NCBI GenBank assembly: GCA_902494295.1
Contig: CABUSL010000019.1
Span: 1-22,486 of the forward strand
Reading direction: 5' to 3'
DNA length: 22,486 bases
Source of the DNA: an uncultured Collinsella sp.
GTDB taxonomy: Bacteria; Actinomycetota; Coriobacteriia; Coriobacteriales; Coriobacteriaceae
Part shown: piece by piece, positions 1-6,830 of the stretch
How positions within the stretch are numbered: position 1 is the first letter of the stretch
How the letters are laid out: every line of letters starts with the position of its first letter
Translations under genes and position numbers: made by a program
The notes under the pieces: model-generated
Databases searched by the model: none
Seen by the model: only the letters and a program-made list of their open reading frames with translations
Told to the model about the DNA's origin: nothing

Positions 1-447
1 ATCGAGCGCACGCTCAAGCGCTATCCGTATCTGGTAATGGAGCTGGACGGGCGTCCGGTAGGCTATGCCTATGTGAGTCCGCTCAACAGCCGCGAGGCAT
101 ACGACTGGTCGGTCGAGACATCGATCTACCTGGCGCGCGACGTGCGCCACGGCGGGCTGGGCCGCAAGTTGCACGACGCGCTCAAGCAATGTCTAATCGC
201 GATGGGCATCACCAACATGTGCGCTCTCATTGCCGTGCCGCACGACAAGGACGACGAATACCTGACGCACAACAGTCAGGATTTCCATGCCCATATGGGA
301 TATCGCCTGGTGGGCGCCTTCGATCGCTGCGCCCAAAAGTTTGGCCGCTGGTACGACATGTGCTGGATGGAGCTGGTCCTGGCCGAGCGCGTTCCTAACC
401 AACCTAAGCCAACCTGGTTCCCCGACCTCCCCAAACCTACCATTTAG
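1..447 (+). CDS. GNAT-family N-acetyltransferase, 5' end missing
   Basis: The reading frame is open from base 1, so the true start lies before the window; 148 codons are visible. The sequence resembles the C-terminal half of phosphinothricin/amino-acid N-acetyltransferases of the GNAT fold. It has the strand 'GRPVGYAYVSPL', then 'SIYLARDVRHGGLGRKLHDAL', where R-x-G-G-L-G-R is the acetyl-CoA pyrophosphate loop, then 'HAHMGYRLVGAF', the usual late GNAT motif. Such enzymes acetylate small amines in the cytoplasm; the substrate cannot be read here. The last residues (about VPNQPKPTWFPDLPKPTI) are Pro-rich and unlike the family. They are encoded by AACCTA/AACCTG-rich DNA that runs into a dispersed repeat, and the repeat supplies the stop codon. 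The family call is firm; the substrate is unknown. Confidence 0.85.
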   Translation: MERTLKRYPYLVMELDGRPVGYAYVSPLNSREAYDWSVETSIYLARDVRHGGLGRKLHDALKQCLIAMGITNMCALIAVPHDKDDEYLTHNSQDFHAHMGYRLVGAFDRCAQKFGRWYDMCWMELVLAERVPNQPKPTWFPDLPKPTI

Positions 448-470
448 GGATAGGTTTATTTTGGCAGGTT
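441..470. repeat. Dispersed REP-like repeat, family A, copy 1
   Basis: Thirty bases with core GGGAYAGGTTTATTTTGGC. They match 8524-8553 at 29 of 30 positions and 17711-17740 at 26 of 30. The TAG of the acetyltransferase lies inside, and the end touches the stop of the minus-strand GntR gene. It therefore fills the whole space between the two convergent genes. The upstream AACCTACC pairs imperfectly with the terminal GGCAGGTT, so it may fold as a stem-loop and act as a weak bidirectional terminator. Confidence 0.75.
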
Positions 471-1191
471 AGCCGATGGGCTCGGTGTATTTGGCGCGGT
501 CGGTGCGCTGGATGCGCTTGGAGACATGGAGCGGGCGGCCGTCGGTGTCGTAGACGTAGTCGGTGATCAGGATCAGCGCCTGCCCACGCTCAACGTTGAG
601 CAAAAACGCCTCGTTTTGCGAGGCATAGCACACCTCAAAGGTCTTATGTCCCTGTGCCGGCGCGCGATGGAATTCCTGGCGCAGCGTGGCGTAGAGCGAA
701 CCGTTGATATCGCGGTCGATGAGTGCTTCAAAGCTCGGTGGTAGATAGGTGGTCTCCAGGCACAGTGGCGCATCGTCCAGATAACGCAGACGGACAAGTT
801 TGACGAGCTTGCTGCCCACGGCGGCATCAAAGAACTTGGCTATGCTGCCGCCCGCCTTGGTAAAGCCCGAGTCCACCGTGCGCGTGGTGGGCTTCATGCC
901 CTGACCCTGGACCTGCGCCGTATAGCTCGAAAACACCAGGTTGTTCTCGTGGAGCGCCGGCGTGTCGGCCACAAAGGCGCCGCGCCCGCGCTCGGTTCGA
1001 ACCAGACCCTCATCAACGAGCACCTTAAGGGCATGGCGTACGGTGCTGCGCGACAGCCCCGATTCGTCCATGAGTTCCATCTCGGACGGCAGCTTGTCTC
1101 CGCGTGCGTAGGCGCCGGAGGCGATACGGTCGCGCAGCATGCCCGCCAAGCGCTCGTATTGGGCCAGTTTCTTTTTAGACGAAGCGTTCAT
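469..1191 (-). CDS. GntR-family (HutC/UTRA) transcriptional regulator 1
   Basis: A 240-residue cytoplasmic DNA-binding regulator. Residues about 12-75 form the GntR winged helix-turn-helix: 'LPSEMELMDESGLSRSTVRH' followed by the wing 'ERGRGAFVADTP'. Residues about 85-235 form a UTRA effector-binding domain, which in HutC-type regulators senses a phosphorylated sugar or similar ligand. The ATG at 1189-1191 begins the conserved part; the ribosome site before it is poor. It is divergent from the SIS gene at 1397, and TGTAT sites crowd the space between them. This suggests it represses that gene and itself. The ligand is probably the phosphorylated substrate of the adjacent deglycase; that is inference. 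Confidence 0.93.
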   Translation of the reverse strand: MNASSKKKLAQYERLAGMLRDRIASGAYARGDKLPSEMELMDESGLSRSTVRHALKVLVDEGLVRTERGRGAFVADTPALHENNLVFSSYTAQVQGQGMKPTTRTVDSGFTKAGGSIAKFFDAAVGSKLVKLVRLRYLDDAPLCLETTYLPPSFEALIDRDINGSLYATLRQEFHRAPAQGHKTFEVCYASQNEAFLLNVERGQALILITDYVYDTDGRPLHVSKRIQRTDRAKYTEPIG

Positions 1192-1199
1192 ACGATCAA

Positions 1200-1361
1200 C
1201 CTGTATCTAACCTGTATGCGAATCTAATCAAGCATGTATTCAATACAACAACAAAACCGCTGGTAGCTAGTTATCGAAAACCGCTTCAGCAAATTTTCTA
1301 AGACAAATATAGCTTACAACTAGTCGACATAGCCAAAACATGTATGTAACTTGTATGCCAT
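1200..1361. promoter_or_regulatory. Operator cluster between divergent GntR 1 and SIS 1 genes
   Basis: Two near-identical direct-repeat sites lie at the ends of the divergent spacer. At 1202-1217 TGTAT recurs 11 bp apart (TGTATCTAACCTGTAT). At 1341-1356 TGTAT again recurs 11 bp apart (TGTATGTAACTTGTAT). Between them 1235-1247 is a near-perfect palindrome, TGTATTCAATACA. Half-sites on one helical face and a TGTAT core fit a GntR/HutC dimer. The left site lies just before the regulator start and the right one 40-55 bp before the SIS start, as expected for repression of both genes. No convincing -35/-10 pair could be chosen. Confidence 0.7.
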
Positions 1362-1396
1362 CGAGAGCATCAAACGAGAAGAAAGGCTGATGCACG

Positions 1397-2389
1397 ATGA
1401 CTACTCAGGAACAGGTTAAGGACGTCGTCTCCCAGGTTTTGGCTGACAAGGCTGACAAGGGCGGCATCAAGCGCGTCGTGTGGATTGGCGCCGGCGGGTC
1501 CAACGGCGGCAACTATCCTGCCCAGTACTTTATGGAGCACGAGGCCACGCAGGTCGTGAGCTCCAGCTATACCAGCAACGAGTTCGTGCACGCAACCCCT
1601 GCCTACGTTAACGAGAACACCCTGGCCGTCGTCGTGTCCATGCGCGGCACCAAGGAGACCATCGTCGCCGCACAGGTCGCCAAGGACCACGGCGCCAGCA
1701 CCATCGCCATCTATGTTGACGAGTCCGGCCTCACCGAGGTCTGCGACTACAAGATCCAGTATGACAGCCTGGCCGTCGACGAGTCCTGCATGGGCCGCAC
1801 CAACTCCGCCGTCGTGACCATGATCGCCATGGAGCTTACGCAGCAGACCGAGGGCTATGCCGAGTACGAGACCGCCATGGCCGCCTTCGACTTGGTCGAC
1901 CCTATCTATCGCAAGGCCGTCGAGTACACTCGTCCGCTCGCTGCCAAGTGGGCCGAGCAGAACGCCGACAAGCCCTGCATCAACGTCATGGCTCAGGGCC
2001 CGCTCTTTGGTGCCGCCTACGTCTTTAGCATCTGCAACGTGCAGGAGATGCTGCAGATCGACTCCTGCACCATCAACACCTGCGACTTCTTCCACGGCCC
2101 CTTCGAGATTCTGGACAAGCGCACCTCGCTGTTCCAGCTCATCAGCGTCGGCCGCAGCCGCTGCAACGACGAGCGCGGCATCCGCTTCGTCAACCAGTAC
2201 GGTGGCGAGCGCGTCTATCAGCTCGACGCCAAGGAGCTCGGCCTCAATGACATCAAGGACAGCGTGAGCGAATACTTCAACCACCTGATCTTTGCCCCGA
2301 TTCTCAACAACGTGTACATGCGTGCGCTCTCTGCCGTCACCCACAAGGACTACATGACGCGCCGCTACATGTGGAAGTTGGACTACTAG
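1397..2389 (+). CDS. SIS-domain protein 1, FrlB/GfrF-type phosphosugar-amine deglycase, diverged
   Basis: A 330-residue cytoplasmic protein with two SIS (sugar isomerase) folds and no glutamine-amidotransferase domain. Its length suits the fructoselysine/glucoselysine-6-phosphate deglycases (FrlB, GfrE, GfrF, FraB), which split a 6-phosphorylated Amadori compound into glucose-6-phosphate and an amino acid. Visible elements are 'GAGGSNGGNYPAQYF' (31-45), the phosphosugar loop 'SMRGTKET' (81-88), the active-site stretch 'CDFFHGPFE' (229-237) and the C-terminal 'RRYMWKLDY'. The other two SIS proteins here read G-E-Y-F-H-G-P, so this copy has Cys-Asp in place of Gly-Glu, and Arg83 replaces the second loop serine. 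Its substrate may therefore differ. The ATG at 1397 follows AAAGG at 1382-1386. It is divergent from GntR 1. Confidence 0.85.
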   Translation: MTTQEQVKDVVSQVLADKADKGGIKRVVWIGAGGSNGGNYPAQYFMEHEATQVVSSSYTSNEFVHATPAYVNENTLAVVVSMRGTKETIVAAQVAKDHGASTIAIYVDESGLTEVCDYKIQYDSLAVDESCMGRTNSAVVTMIAMELTQQTEGYAEYETAMAAFDLVDPIYRKAVEYTRPLAAKWAEQNADKPCINVMAQGPLFGAAYVFSICNVQEMLQIDSCTINTCDFFHGPFEILDKRTSLFQLISVGRSRCNDERGIRFVNQYGGERVYQLDAKELGLNDIKDSVSEYFNHLIFAPILNNVYMRALSAVTHKDYMTRRYMWKLDY

Positions 2390-2395
2390 GGGATA

Positions 2396-2438
2396 TTGGT
2401 TCCGCCGTTCTACCGAACGGCGGACCGGCCGACGCTGC
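2396..2438. repeat. 43-bp hairpin repeat, family B, copy 1
   Basis: Contains CCGCCGTTC-taC-GAACGGCGG, a 9-bp stem with a small loop, followed by ACCGGCCGACGCTGC. A nearly identical 43-bp copy occurs at 10687-10729. Both copies begin a few bases after a stop codon, here that of SIS 1. There is no T tract, so by itself it is a mobile-type palindrome or an RNA-stabilising end rather than a classic terminator. Confidence 0.75.
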
Positions 2439-2473
2439 GCACCCGGCATTTGGCCAATCTGCCGTTCAATTTC

Positions 2474-2508
2474 AAAGGCGCGACCAGAAGGTCAGCGCCT
2501 TTTCATTT
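2474..2508 (+). terminator. Rho-independent terminator after SIS 1
   Basis: AAAGGCGC pairs with GCGCCTTT (2495-2502). An inner GACC/GGTC pairing closes an AGAA tetraloop, with one bulged A. TTTTCATTT follows. It lies 85 bp after the SIS 1 stop, behind the family B hairpin. Confidence 0.7.
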
Positions 2509-2696
2509 CACGGCACCTTGGCTCAAATGACGGGCGCTCGCTGATGTTGCCAAAACGTCGGCGTCGCCGTGCTTGTTAAGGGATTGGTGTATTGGGGACA
2601 GGTTACTTTGCACCAAGTTGGCGCATATGAACCTGACCTCTTTGCACCAATGGGTTGTAGCGGTAGAGCAGATTTTCCCGTCTGCCGATTTGTGTC
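2509..2696. other. Gene-free stretch before the EamA gene, with REP-like repeat
   Basis: No convincing coding frame. At 2594-2650 the pieces TTGGGGACAGGTT and two copies of CTTTGCACCAA (2606-2616, 2640-2650) resemble the GGGACAGG-containing repeats associated with REP transposases in many bacteria. ATTGGTG at 2584-2590 and TGCACCAA at 2609-2616 are inverted, so the region can fold. No transposase is present nearby. Confidence 0.5.
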
Positions 2697-2725
2697 TTGA
2701 AAAATGTATATAACGACTATAACGT
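2697..2725 (+). promoter_or_regulatory. Promoter/operator of the EamA gene (ACGTWWWAKWCGTWWTA site 1)
   Basis: 2709-2725 reads TATAACGACTATAACGT, a direct repeat of TATAACG at 9-bp spacing. Its reverse complement, ACGTTATAGTCGTTATA, matches the sites at 3985-4001 and 9915-9931. TTGAAA at 2697-2702 with TATAAC at 2718-2723 (15-bp gap) is a possible promoter, which would put the operator on the -10 region as expected for a repressor. Confidence 0.6.
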
Positions 2726-2764
2726 AGTGTGAAACATATTGGAAACAATATCGAGGAGGCTGCG

Positions 2765-3847
2765 TTGAAGAAGAGCAATCTGGGCTATGTGCTGGTGCTG
2801 ATCGCCGCGCTTATGTGGGGCAGCATCGGAATCTTTGTAAACGGCATCTCGGCCATGGGCGTTTCGTCCCAGAGCATGGCTGCCTTTCGCTTGTTGGTCG
2901 GAGCGCTTATCTTGGCGCCGGTCCTGATGTTTATGGGCTGCCGTCCGGGTGAGGGGTCTACCGTGGTTCAGGGTCCGCTGACCCTGTTCAAGGCAAGCCC
3001 TAAAGAGCTTGTTTCCTGCGCGCTTGTCGGTATCGTCGGTTTGGCTTCCGCCAACACCTGCTATTACGAGTGCATGCGCGAGGTGGGCATGTCCACGGCA
3101 TCGGTGCTGCTCTACACGTCGCCGGTGTTTGGCGTCGCGCTTGGCCGCGTGCTTTATCGCGAGGACGTGACCCCCAACAAGCTCGTCGCCATCGTCTTTA
3201 ACATTGTGGGTTGCGTGTTCGCGGTGACGAGCGGCGACCTGTCTGGTTTCCATTTCTCGGCTTGGGGCGTCGCGTCGGGTGTGATCGCCGGACTTTGCGG
3301 CGCGTTGCTGGCTGTGTTTAGCCGCATGGCCACCAAGACACTGCATCCGCTGGCGGTGACGTTTTGGGGCTTTGTTTTTGGCGGATGCTTTATGGCGGTG
3401 CTTTCGGCTCCGTGGTCCGATGTAGCCGCGGCAATGTCCCCGCAACTCATTCTGCTGTTCGTAGGCTTTGGCTTTATTCCGACGGCTCTTGCGTACATCT
3501 TCTATATGCAGGGCCTTTCGATGGATCTTGAGACATCGAAGGTGCCGGTCGTGGCTTCGTTCGAAACCGTGGCGACCGTTCTGGTCGGTATTGGCATCTA
3601 CGCCGAGCCCGCCGGCGCGATCAAGGTCCTGGGCATCGTGCTGGTGCTCGCGTCCATCCTGATTATGAACACCAATTTTTCCAAGCTGCGCAACAGTGCC
3701 TTTGTCGGCCATATCGTTGAGAGCATGACCTTTAAGCCCAACGCGTGGTGGACGGAGAAATCGCAGGACATGGATCTGTTCCGCGAGCGCACGGGCATCG
3801 CGCTGGAGCCCACCGTGCAGGAAAGCCCCTGGTACTTCGTGCGATAG
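2765..3847 (+). CDS. EamA/DMT-family transporter with C-terminal extension
   Basis: A membrane transporter of the drug/metabolite superfamily, with about ten hydrophobic segments in two EamA repeats. The first begins 'LGYVLVLIAALMWGSIGIFV' and the second near 'FHFSAWGVASGVIAGLCGAL'. Family members commonly export amino acids or metabolites. I place the start at TTG 2765 because GAGGAGG (2753-2759) lies 5 bp before it and the transmembrane part begins at once; an in-frame GTG at 2729 would put that site inside the gene and overlap the operator. About 55 polar residues follow the last membrane segment ('KPNAWWTEKSQDMDLFRERT'), which is unusual for EamA proteins. The PTS operon follows on the same strand with a similar operator, so it may handle an amino acid freed by the deglycases. 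That role is inference. Confidence 0.88.
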   Translation: MKKSNLGYVLVLIAALMWGSIGIFVNGISAMGVSSQSMAAFRLLVGALILAPVLMFMGCRPGEGSTVVQGPLTLFKASPKELVSCALVGIVGLASANTCYYECMREVGMSTASVLLYTSPVFGVALGRVLYREDVTPNKLVAIVFNIVGCVFAVTSGDLSGFHFSAWGVASGVIAGLCGALLAVFSRMATKTLHPLAVTFWGFVFGGCFMAVLSAPWSDVAAAMSPQLILLFVGFGFIPTALAYIFYMQGLSMDLETSKVPVVASFETVATVLVGIGIYAEPAGAIKVLGIVLVLASILIMNTNFSKLRNSAFVGHIVESMTFKPNAWWTEKSQDMDLFRERTGIALEPTVQESPWYFVR

Positions 3848-3984
3848 GGGATTGGCGAGGCGTCTGATCTGGGGTTATCCAGCCAGCGTCGATCTGCCCT
3901 GCACCAACGTTTCGAGTACGTTAAACCCGTCAACGGTCGATTTTCACCCGCGAACGGTCTTTATACTAATTAGCAATATAAGCA

Positions 3985-4003
3985 ACGTATAAGACGTTAT
4001 AAT
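3985..4003 (+). promoter_or_regulatory. PTS operon operator overlapping -10 (site 2)
   Basis: ACGTATAAGACGTTATA at 3985-4001 overlaps a perfect TATAAT -10 at 3998-4003. The start codon is 26 bp further on. No good -35 is seen at 17 bp. Similarity to the sites before the EamA gene and before GntR 2 points to one shared regulator, most simply GntR 2. A site over the -10 implies repression relieved by ligand. Confidence 0.65.
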
Positions 4004-4029
4004 GACCATAACGAAAAGGAGGAGGCAAG

Positions 4030-4953
4030 ATGAATCAGATCATTCTCGCATCTCATGGCGGCCTGGCCGCAGGCGCCAAAGACACGCTCGAGATGGTTCT
4101 CGGCGACGTGTCGAACGTCCACGTCGTGTCGCTTGCTCGTGACGACAAGGAGCCCATCACCAATAAGGTGGACGCCATGATCGCCACGTTCAACGCGGAC
4201 GACACCGTCTATGTGCTGACCGATATGCTCGGTAGCTCGGTCAACAACAACATGGTCGAGCTTTCCAAGAACGGCACGAAGTTCACGGTTGTCAGCGGTT
4301 TCAACATCCCGCTGGCGCTCACGCTCGCTATGAGCCCCGTCCCCGTCAAGGGCGCCGAGCTCGCGGCCCTCATCAATGAGGCCCGCACCGGTCTGACCAA
4401 CCCCAACGCACCGGTCGAGGCCGCCGCGGCTCCCGCCAAGAAGGTCAAGGCGTCCCGTCACAGCTCCGGTCCCGCCAAGATCGTCCTCGCACGTCTTGAC
4501 TACCGTCTGCTGCACGGCCAGGTCGTCTTTACCTGGACCACCAAGGTTCAGGCCGAGCGCATCATCGTCGTCGACAACGCTGCCGCCAACGATGACATCA
4601 AGAAGGGCGCTCTTAAGCTGGCCAAGCCCCAGGGCGTGCGCCTGAACGTCTTCACCGTCGAGCGTGCCCTCGCCAAGATGGATAAGCTCAACACCCTCGG
4701 CGAGCGCGTCATGTTCGTCTTTGGCAACACTGCCGAGATGCTGCAGTTCTGCCAGGGCTACAAGCTCGACGCCATCAACCTGGGCGCCACCGCCAACCAC
4801 GACGGTGCCGATCAGGTCGGCGGTAAGGACAGCTCCGTCTTCCTCGACGCCACCCAGAAGGCCGACGTCAACCAGCTGCTCGACATGGGCATTAAGCTCT
4901 ACGTCCAGCAGACCCCTACGTATCAGAGCGTCGACATCGACGCCAAGCTGTAA
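4030..4953 (+). CDS. Mannose-family PTS EIIA-EIIB fusion
   Basis: A 307-residue cytoplasmic phosphotransfer protein. Residues 1-122 are an EIIA-Man domain starting 'IILASHGGLAAGAKDTLEM', with His9 the phosphorylated histidine. An Ala/Pro/Lys linker runs from about 124 to 148. Residues 149-307 are an EIIB domain with 'ARLDYRLLHGQVVFTW', where His162 accepts the phosphate. It passes phosphate from HPr to the sugar carried by EIIC/EIID; EI and HPr are not in the window. The strong site AAAGGAGG (4015-4022) sets the ATG. The domain order matches E. coli ManX, while the adjoining SIS gene recalls the Salmonella gfr locus for fructoselysine/glucoselysine. It begins an operon with the next two genes. 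Confidence 0.95.
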   Translation: MNQIILASHGGLAAGAKDTLEMVLGDVSNVHVVSLARDDKEPITNKVDAMIATFNADDTVYVLTDMLGSSVNNNMVELSKNGTKFTVVSGFNIPLALTLAMSPVPVKGAELAALINEARTGLTNPNAPVEAAAAPAKKVKASRHSSGPAKIVLARLDYRLLHGQVVFTWTTKVQAERIIVVDNAAANDDIKKGALKLAKPQGVRLNVFTVERALAKMDKLNTLGERVMFVFGNTAEMLQFCQGYKLDAINLGATANHDGADQVGGKDSSVFLDATQKADVNQLLDMGIKLYVQQTPTYQSVDIDAKL

Positions 4954-4989
4954 TCAACCAGGCTTTTGCCTGACTGAAAGGAGAAGGGT

Positions 4990-5784
4990 ATGAATACGTT
5001 CATCAGTGCGGTGCTCGTCGGCCTCGTCGGCGTGTTCTGCATGTGGGACTCCCGCCTGCTCGGTCGTCTTAACTTCGAGCAGCCCCTCGTTGGCGCTACG
5101 CTCGTCGGTCTGCTGCTGGGCGATGTGCCCACCGGCCTTGCCGTCGGTGCCGCCGTCGAGCTCGTGTCCATGGGCCTGGTGCAGGTCGGCGCCGCCGTTC
5201 CGCCCGATATGGTCCTGGGCGGCATCGTGGCCGCTGCCTTTGCGTGCCTGACCGATGCTTCCGCCGAGACCGCCATGACGATTGCCATCCCGGTCGCCGT
5301 CCTGGGTCAGCTCCTCGGCATCGTGTTCCGTTCCATCATCGCCGCCCTCACCCATGTGGCAGATAGCGCGATCGATAACGGAAAGTTCAAGACCGCTTAC
5401 CGTATGCACATCTGCGCCGGCTCCGGTCTGTACGCCGTCATGTACTTCCTGCCGATCTTCCTCGCCGTCTTTGTTGGCACCGACCTGGTTCAGGCCATCG
5501 TCAACATGGTTCCCGAGTGGCTGTCCACTGGTCTTAACGTTTCGACCAAGATCATGACCGCCTACGGCTTGGCCCTGCTGCTCACCATGATGATCAAGAA
5601 GGGTATGACTCCGTTCCTGTTCATCGGTTTCCTGCTCGCCGCTTACCTCAACCTGTCCGTCATCGCGGTCGCTCTGATCGGTGTGTGCCTGGCTGTCGTC
5701 TTCATGGGCTTCAAGTTCAACGGTTCCCATGCAGCCGCCGGTGTCGATTCCGACTACGATCCGCTCGAAGACGACGAAGACTAA
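4990..5784 (+). CDS. Mannose-family PTS EIIC permease subunit
   Basis: A 264-residue integral membrane protein of the EIIC-Man/sorbose family, forming the sugar channel with EIID. The family signature is clear: 'LVGLLLGDVPTGLAVGAAVE' followed by 'LVSMGLVQVGAAVPPD'. Several further hydrophobic segments lead to an acidic C-terminal tail ('DSDYDPLEDDED'). The ATG at 4990 follows AAAGGAG with suitable spacing, 36 bp after the EIIAB stop. The transported compound cannot be read from the sequence; context suggests a glycated amino acid or amino sugar. Confidence 0.95.
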   Translation: MNTFISAVLVGLVGVFCMWDSRLLGRLNFEQPLVGATLVGLLLGDVPTGLAVGAAVELVSMGLVQVGAAVPPDMVLGGIVAAAFACLTDASAETAMTIAIPVAVLGQLLGIVFRSIIAALTHVADSAIDNGKFKTAYRMHICAGSGLYAVMYFLPIFLAVFVGTDLVQAIVNMVPEWLSTGLNVSTKIMTAYGLALLLTMMIKKGMTPFLFIGFLLAAYLNLSVIAVALIGVCLAVVFMGFKFNGSHAAAGVDSDYDPLEDDED

Positions 5785-5797
5785 GGAGGAACACACT

Positions 5798-6631
5798 ATG
5801 GCAACCGCAACCAAGGACGTGTCCCTGAACAAGAAGGTCAGCCAGTTCTTCTGGCGCTCCTGGGCCATCCAGGCCTCTTGGAACTACGAGCGTCAGATGA
5901 ACATGGGCTTCCTCTACGGCATGGTTCCCACGCTCGATCGCCTCTATCCGGACGAGTCCGACCCCAAGCAGCTCGCTGCTAAGAAAGAGGCTTACCACCG
6001 TCACATGGCGTTCTACAACTGCACCCCGCAGACGAGCGCTTTCATCCTGGGCCTCTCCGCCTCCATGGAGGAGGAGTACGCCAAGGATCCCGAGAACTTC
6101 GATCCCGATTCGATCAACGCGGTCAAGACCTCCCTCATGGGCCCGCTTTCCGGCATCGGTGACTCCTTCTTTCAGGGCACCATCCGCGTTATCGCCTTTG
6201 GTCTGGGCGTCCAGCTGGCTCAGCAGGGCTCCATCATGGGCCCGATTCTGGCCATGCTCATCTCCATCGTCCCCTCTGTGCTGATCACTTGGTTCGCAGC
6301 CAAGATGGGCTATCAGGGCGGCCACGAGTACCTGAGCAAGCTTCAGGGCGGCGACCTCATGGAGAAGCTCATGTATGTCTGCGGCATCGTGGGTCTTATG
6401 TCCGTGGGCGGCATGATCGCCACGCTGATCGGCGCCACCACCCCGCTGCAGTTCGCTGAGGGCACCGTCGTTATCCAGGACATCCTGGACGGCATGATGC
6501 CCCAGATGATCTCCCTTGGCCTCACCGGCCTTATGTACTGGCTCATCAAGAAGAACGTCAACACCGGTTGGCTTCTCGTGATCGCCATCGTGGGCGGCAT
6601 CGCCCTCTCCGCGGCCGGCATTCTGGCCTAG
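5798..6631 (+). CDS. Mannose-family PTS EIID subunit
   Basis: A 277-residue membrane subunit of a mannose-type PTS. Hallmarks are the amphipathic N-terminus 'FFWRSWAIQASWNYERQMNM', 'HMAFYNCTPQTSAFILGLSA', and 'SLMGPLSGIGDSFFQGTIRV', which is the most conserved EIID loop. Hydrophobic helices fill the C-terminal half. ATG 5798 lies 13 bp after the EIIC stop with AAGGAGGA before it, so the two are translated from one message. An upstream in-frame ATG at 5681 lies inside the EIIC gene and is rejected. Confidence 0.95.
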   Translation: MATATKDVSLNKKVSQFFWRSWAIQASWNYERQMNMGFLYGMVPTLDRLYPDESDPKQLAAKKEAYHRHMAFYNCTPQTSAFILGLSASMEEEYAKDPENFDPDSINAVKTSLMGPLSGIGDSFFQGTIRVIAFGLGVQLAQQGSIMGPILAMLISIVPSVLITWFAAKMGYQGGHEYLSKLQGGDLMEKLMYVCGIVGLMSVGGMIATLIGATTPLQFAEGTVVIQDILDGMMPQMISLGLTGLMYWLIKKNVNTGWLLVIAIVGGIALSAAGILA

Positions 6632-6665
6632 TCGCGACCAAGCGCCTAACCGCTTTCCCCCGGGG

Positions 6666-6696
6666 GCCTGCCTGACATCCCATACCCCAGGCAGGC
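6666..6696. other. Stem-loop between EIID and SIS 2
   Basis: GCCTGCCTG (6666-6674) pairs perfectly with CAGGCAGGC (6688-6696) across a 13-base loop. No T tract follows. It is probably an operon-internal processing or attenuation structure that lets expression of the PTS and the downstream deglycase differ. Confidence 0.55.
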
Positions 6697-6709
6697 TCCC
6701 ATCCCCAAA

Positions 6710-6740
6710 ATGTGTCAAAGGGACTGTCCCTTTGACACAT
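6710..6740. repeat. 31-bp near-perfect palindrome, REP-like, family C
   Basis: ATGTGTCAAAGGGAC and its exact complement flank a single central T, giving 15-bp arms. The centre GGGACTGTCCC and the end TTTGACACA resemble REP/RAYT-type repeats found dispersed in many genomes. Only one copy is in the window. It lies in the 199-bp gap between EIID and SIS 2, about 90 bp before the SIS 2 start. Confidence 0.75.
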
Positions 6741-6830
6741 CCTCAACGGGCCGGCGACTCGGTCCAAACCACGGTAACCCTGCGAGCGCCCGGCAATGTG
6801 GCGCCGCAAAAATCGAAAGGAATGTGTCAG

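Noticed and set aside
2729..2764. GTG start of the EamA gene at 2729
   Set aside because: It would leave the strong GAGGAGG inside the coding sequence and overlap the operator region; the TTG at 2765 is properly spaced and begins the membrane domain.
2503..2778. Small minus-strand frame between SIS 1 and the EamA gene
   Set aside because: It runs through REP-like repeats and the operator, lacks a ribosome site and shows no recognizable domain.
6732..6830. N-terminal extension of SIS 2 from an ATG-type start at 6732
   Set aside because: That start is inside the palindrome and has no ribosome site; GAAAGGA lies correctly before 6831 and the SIS homology begins there.
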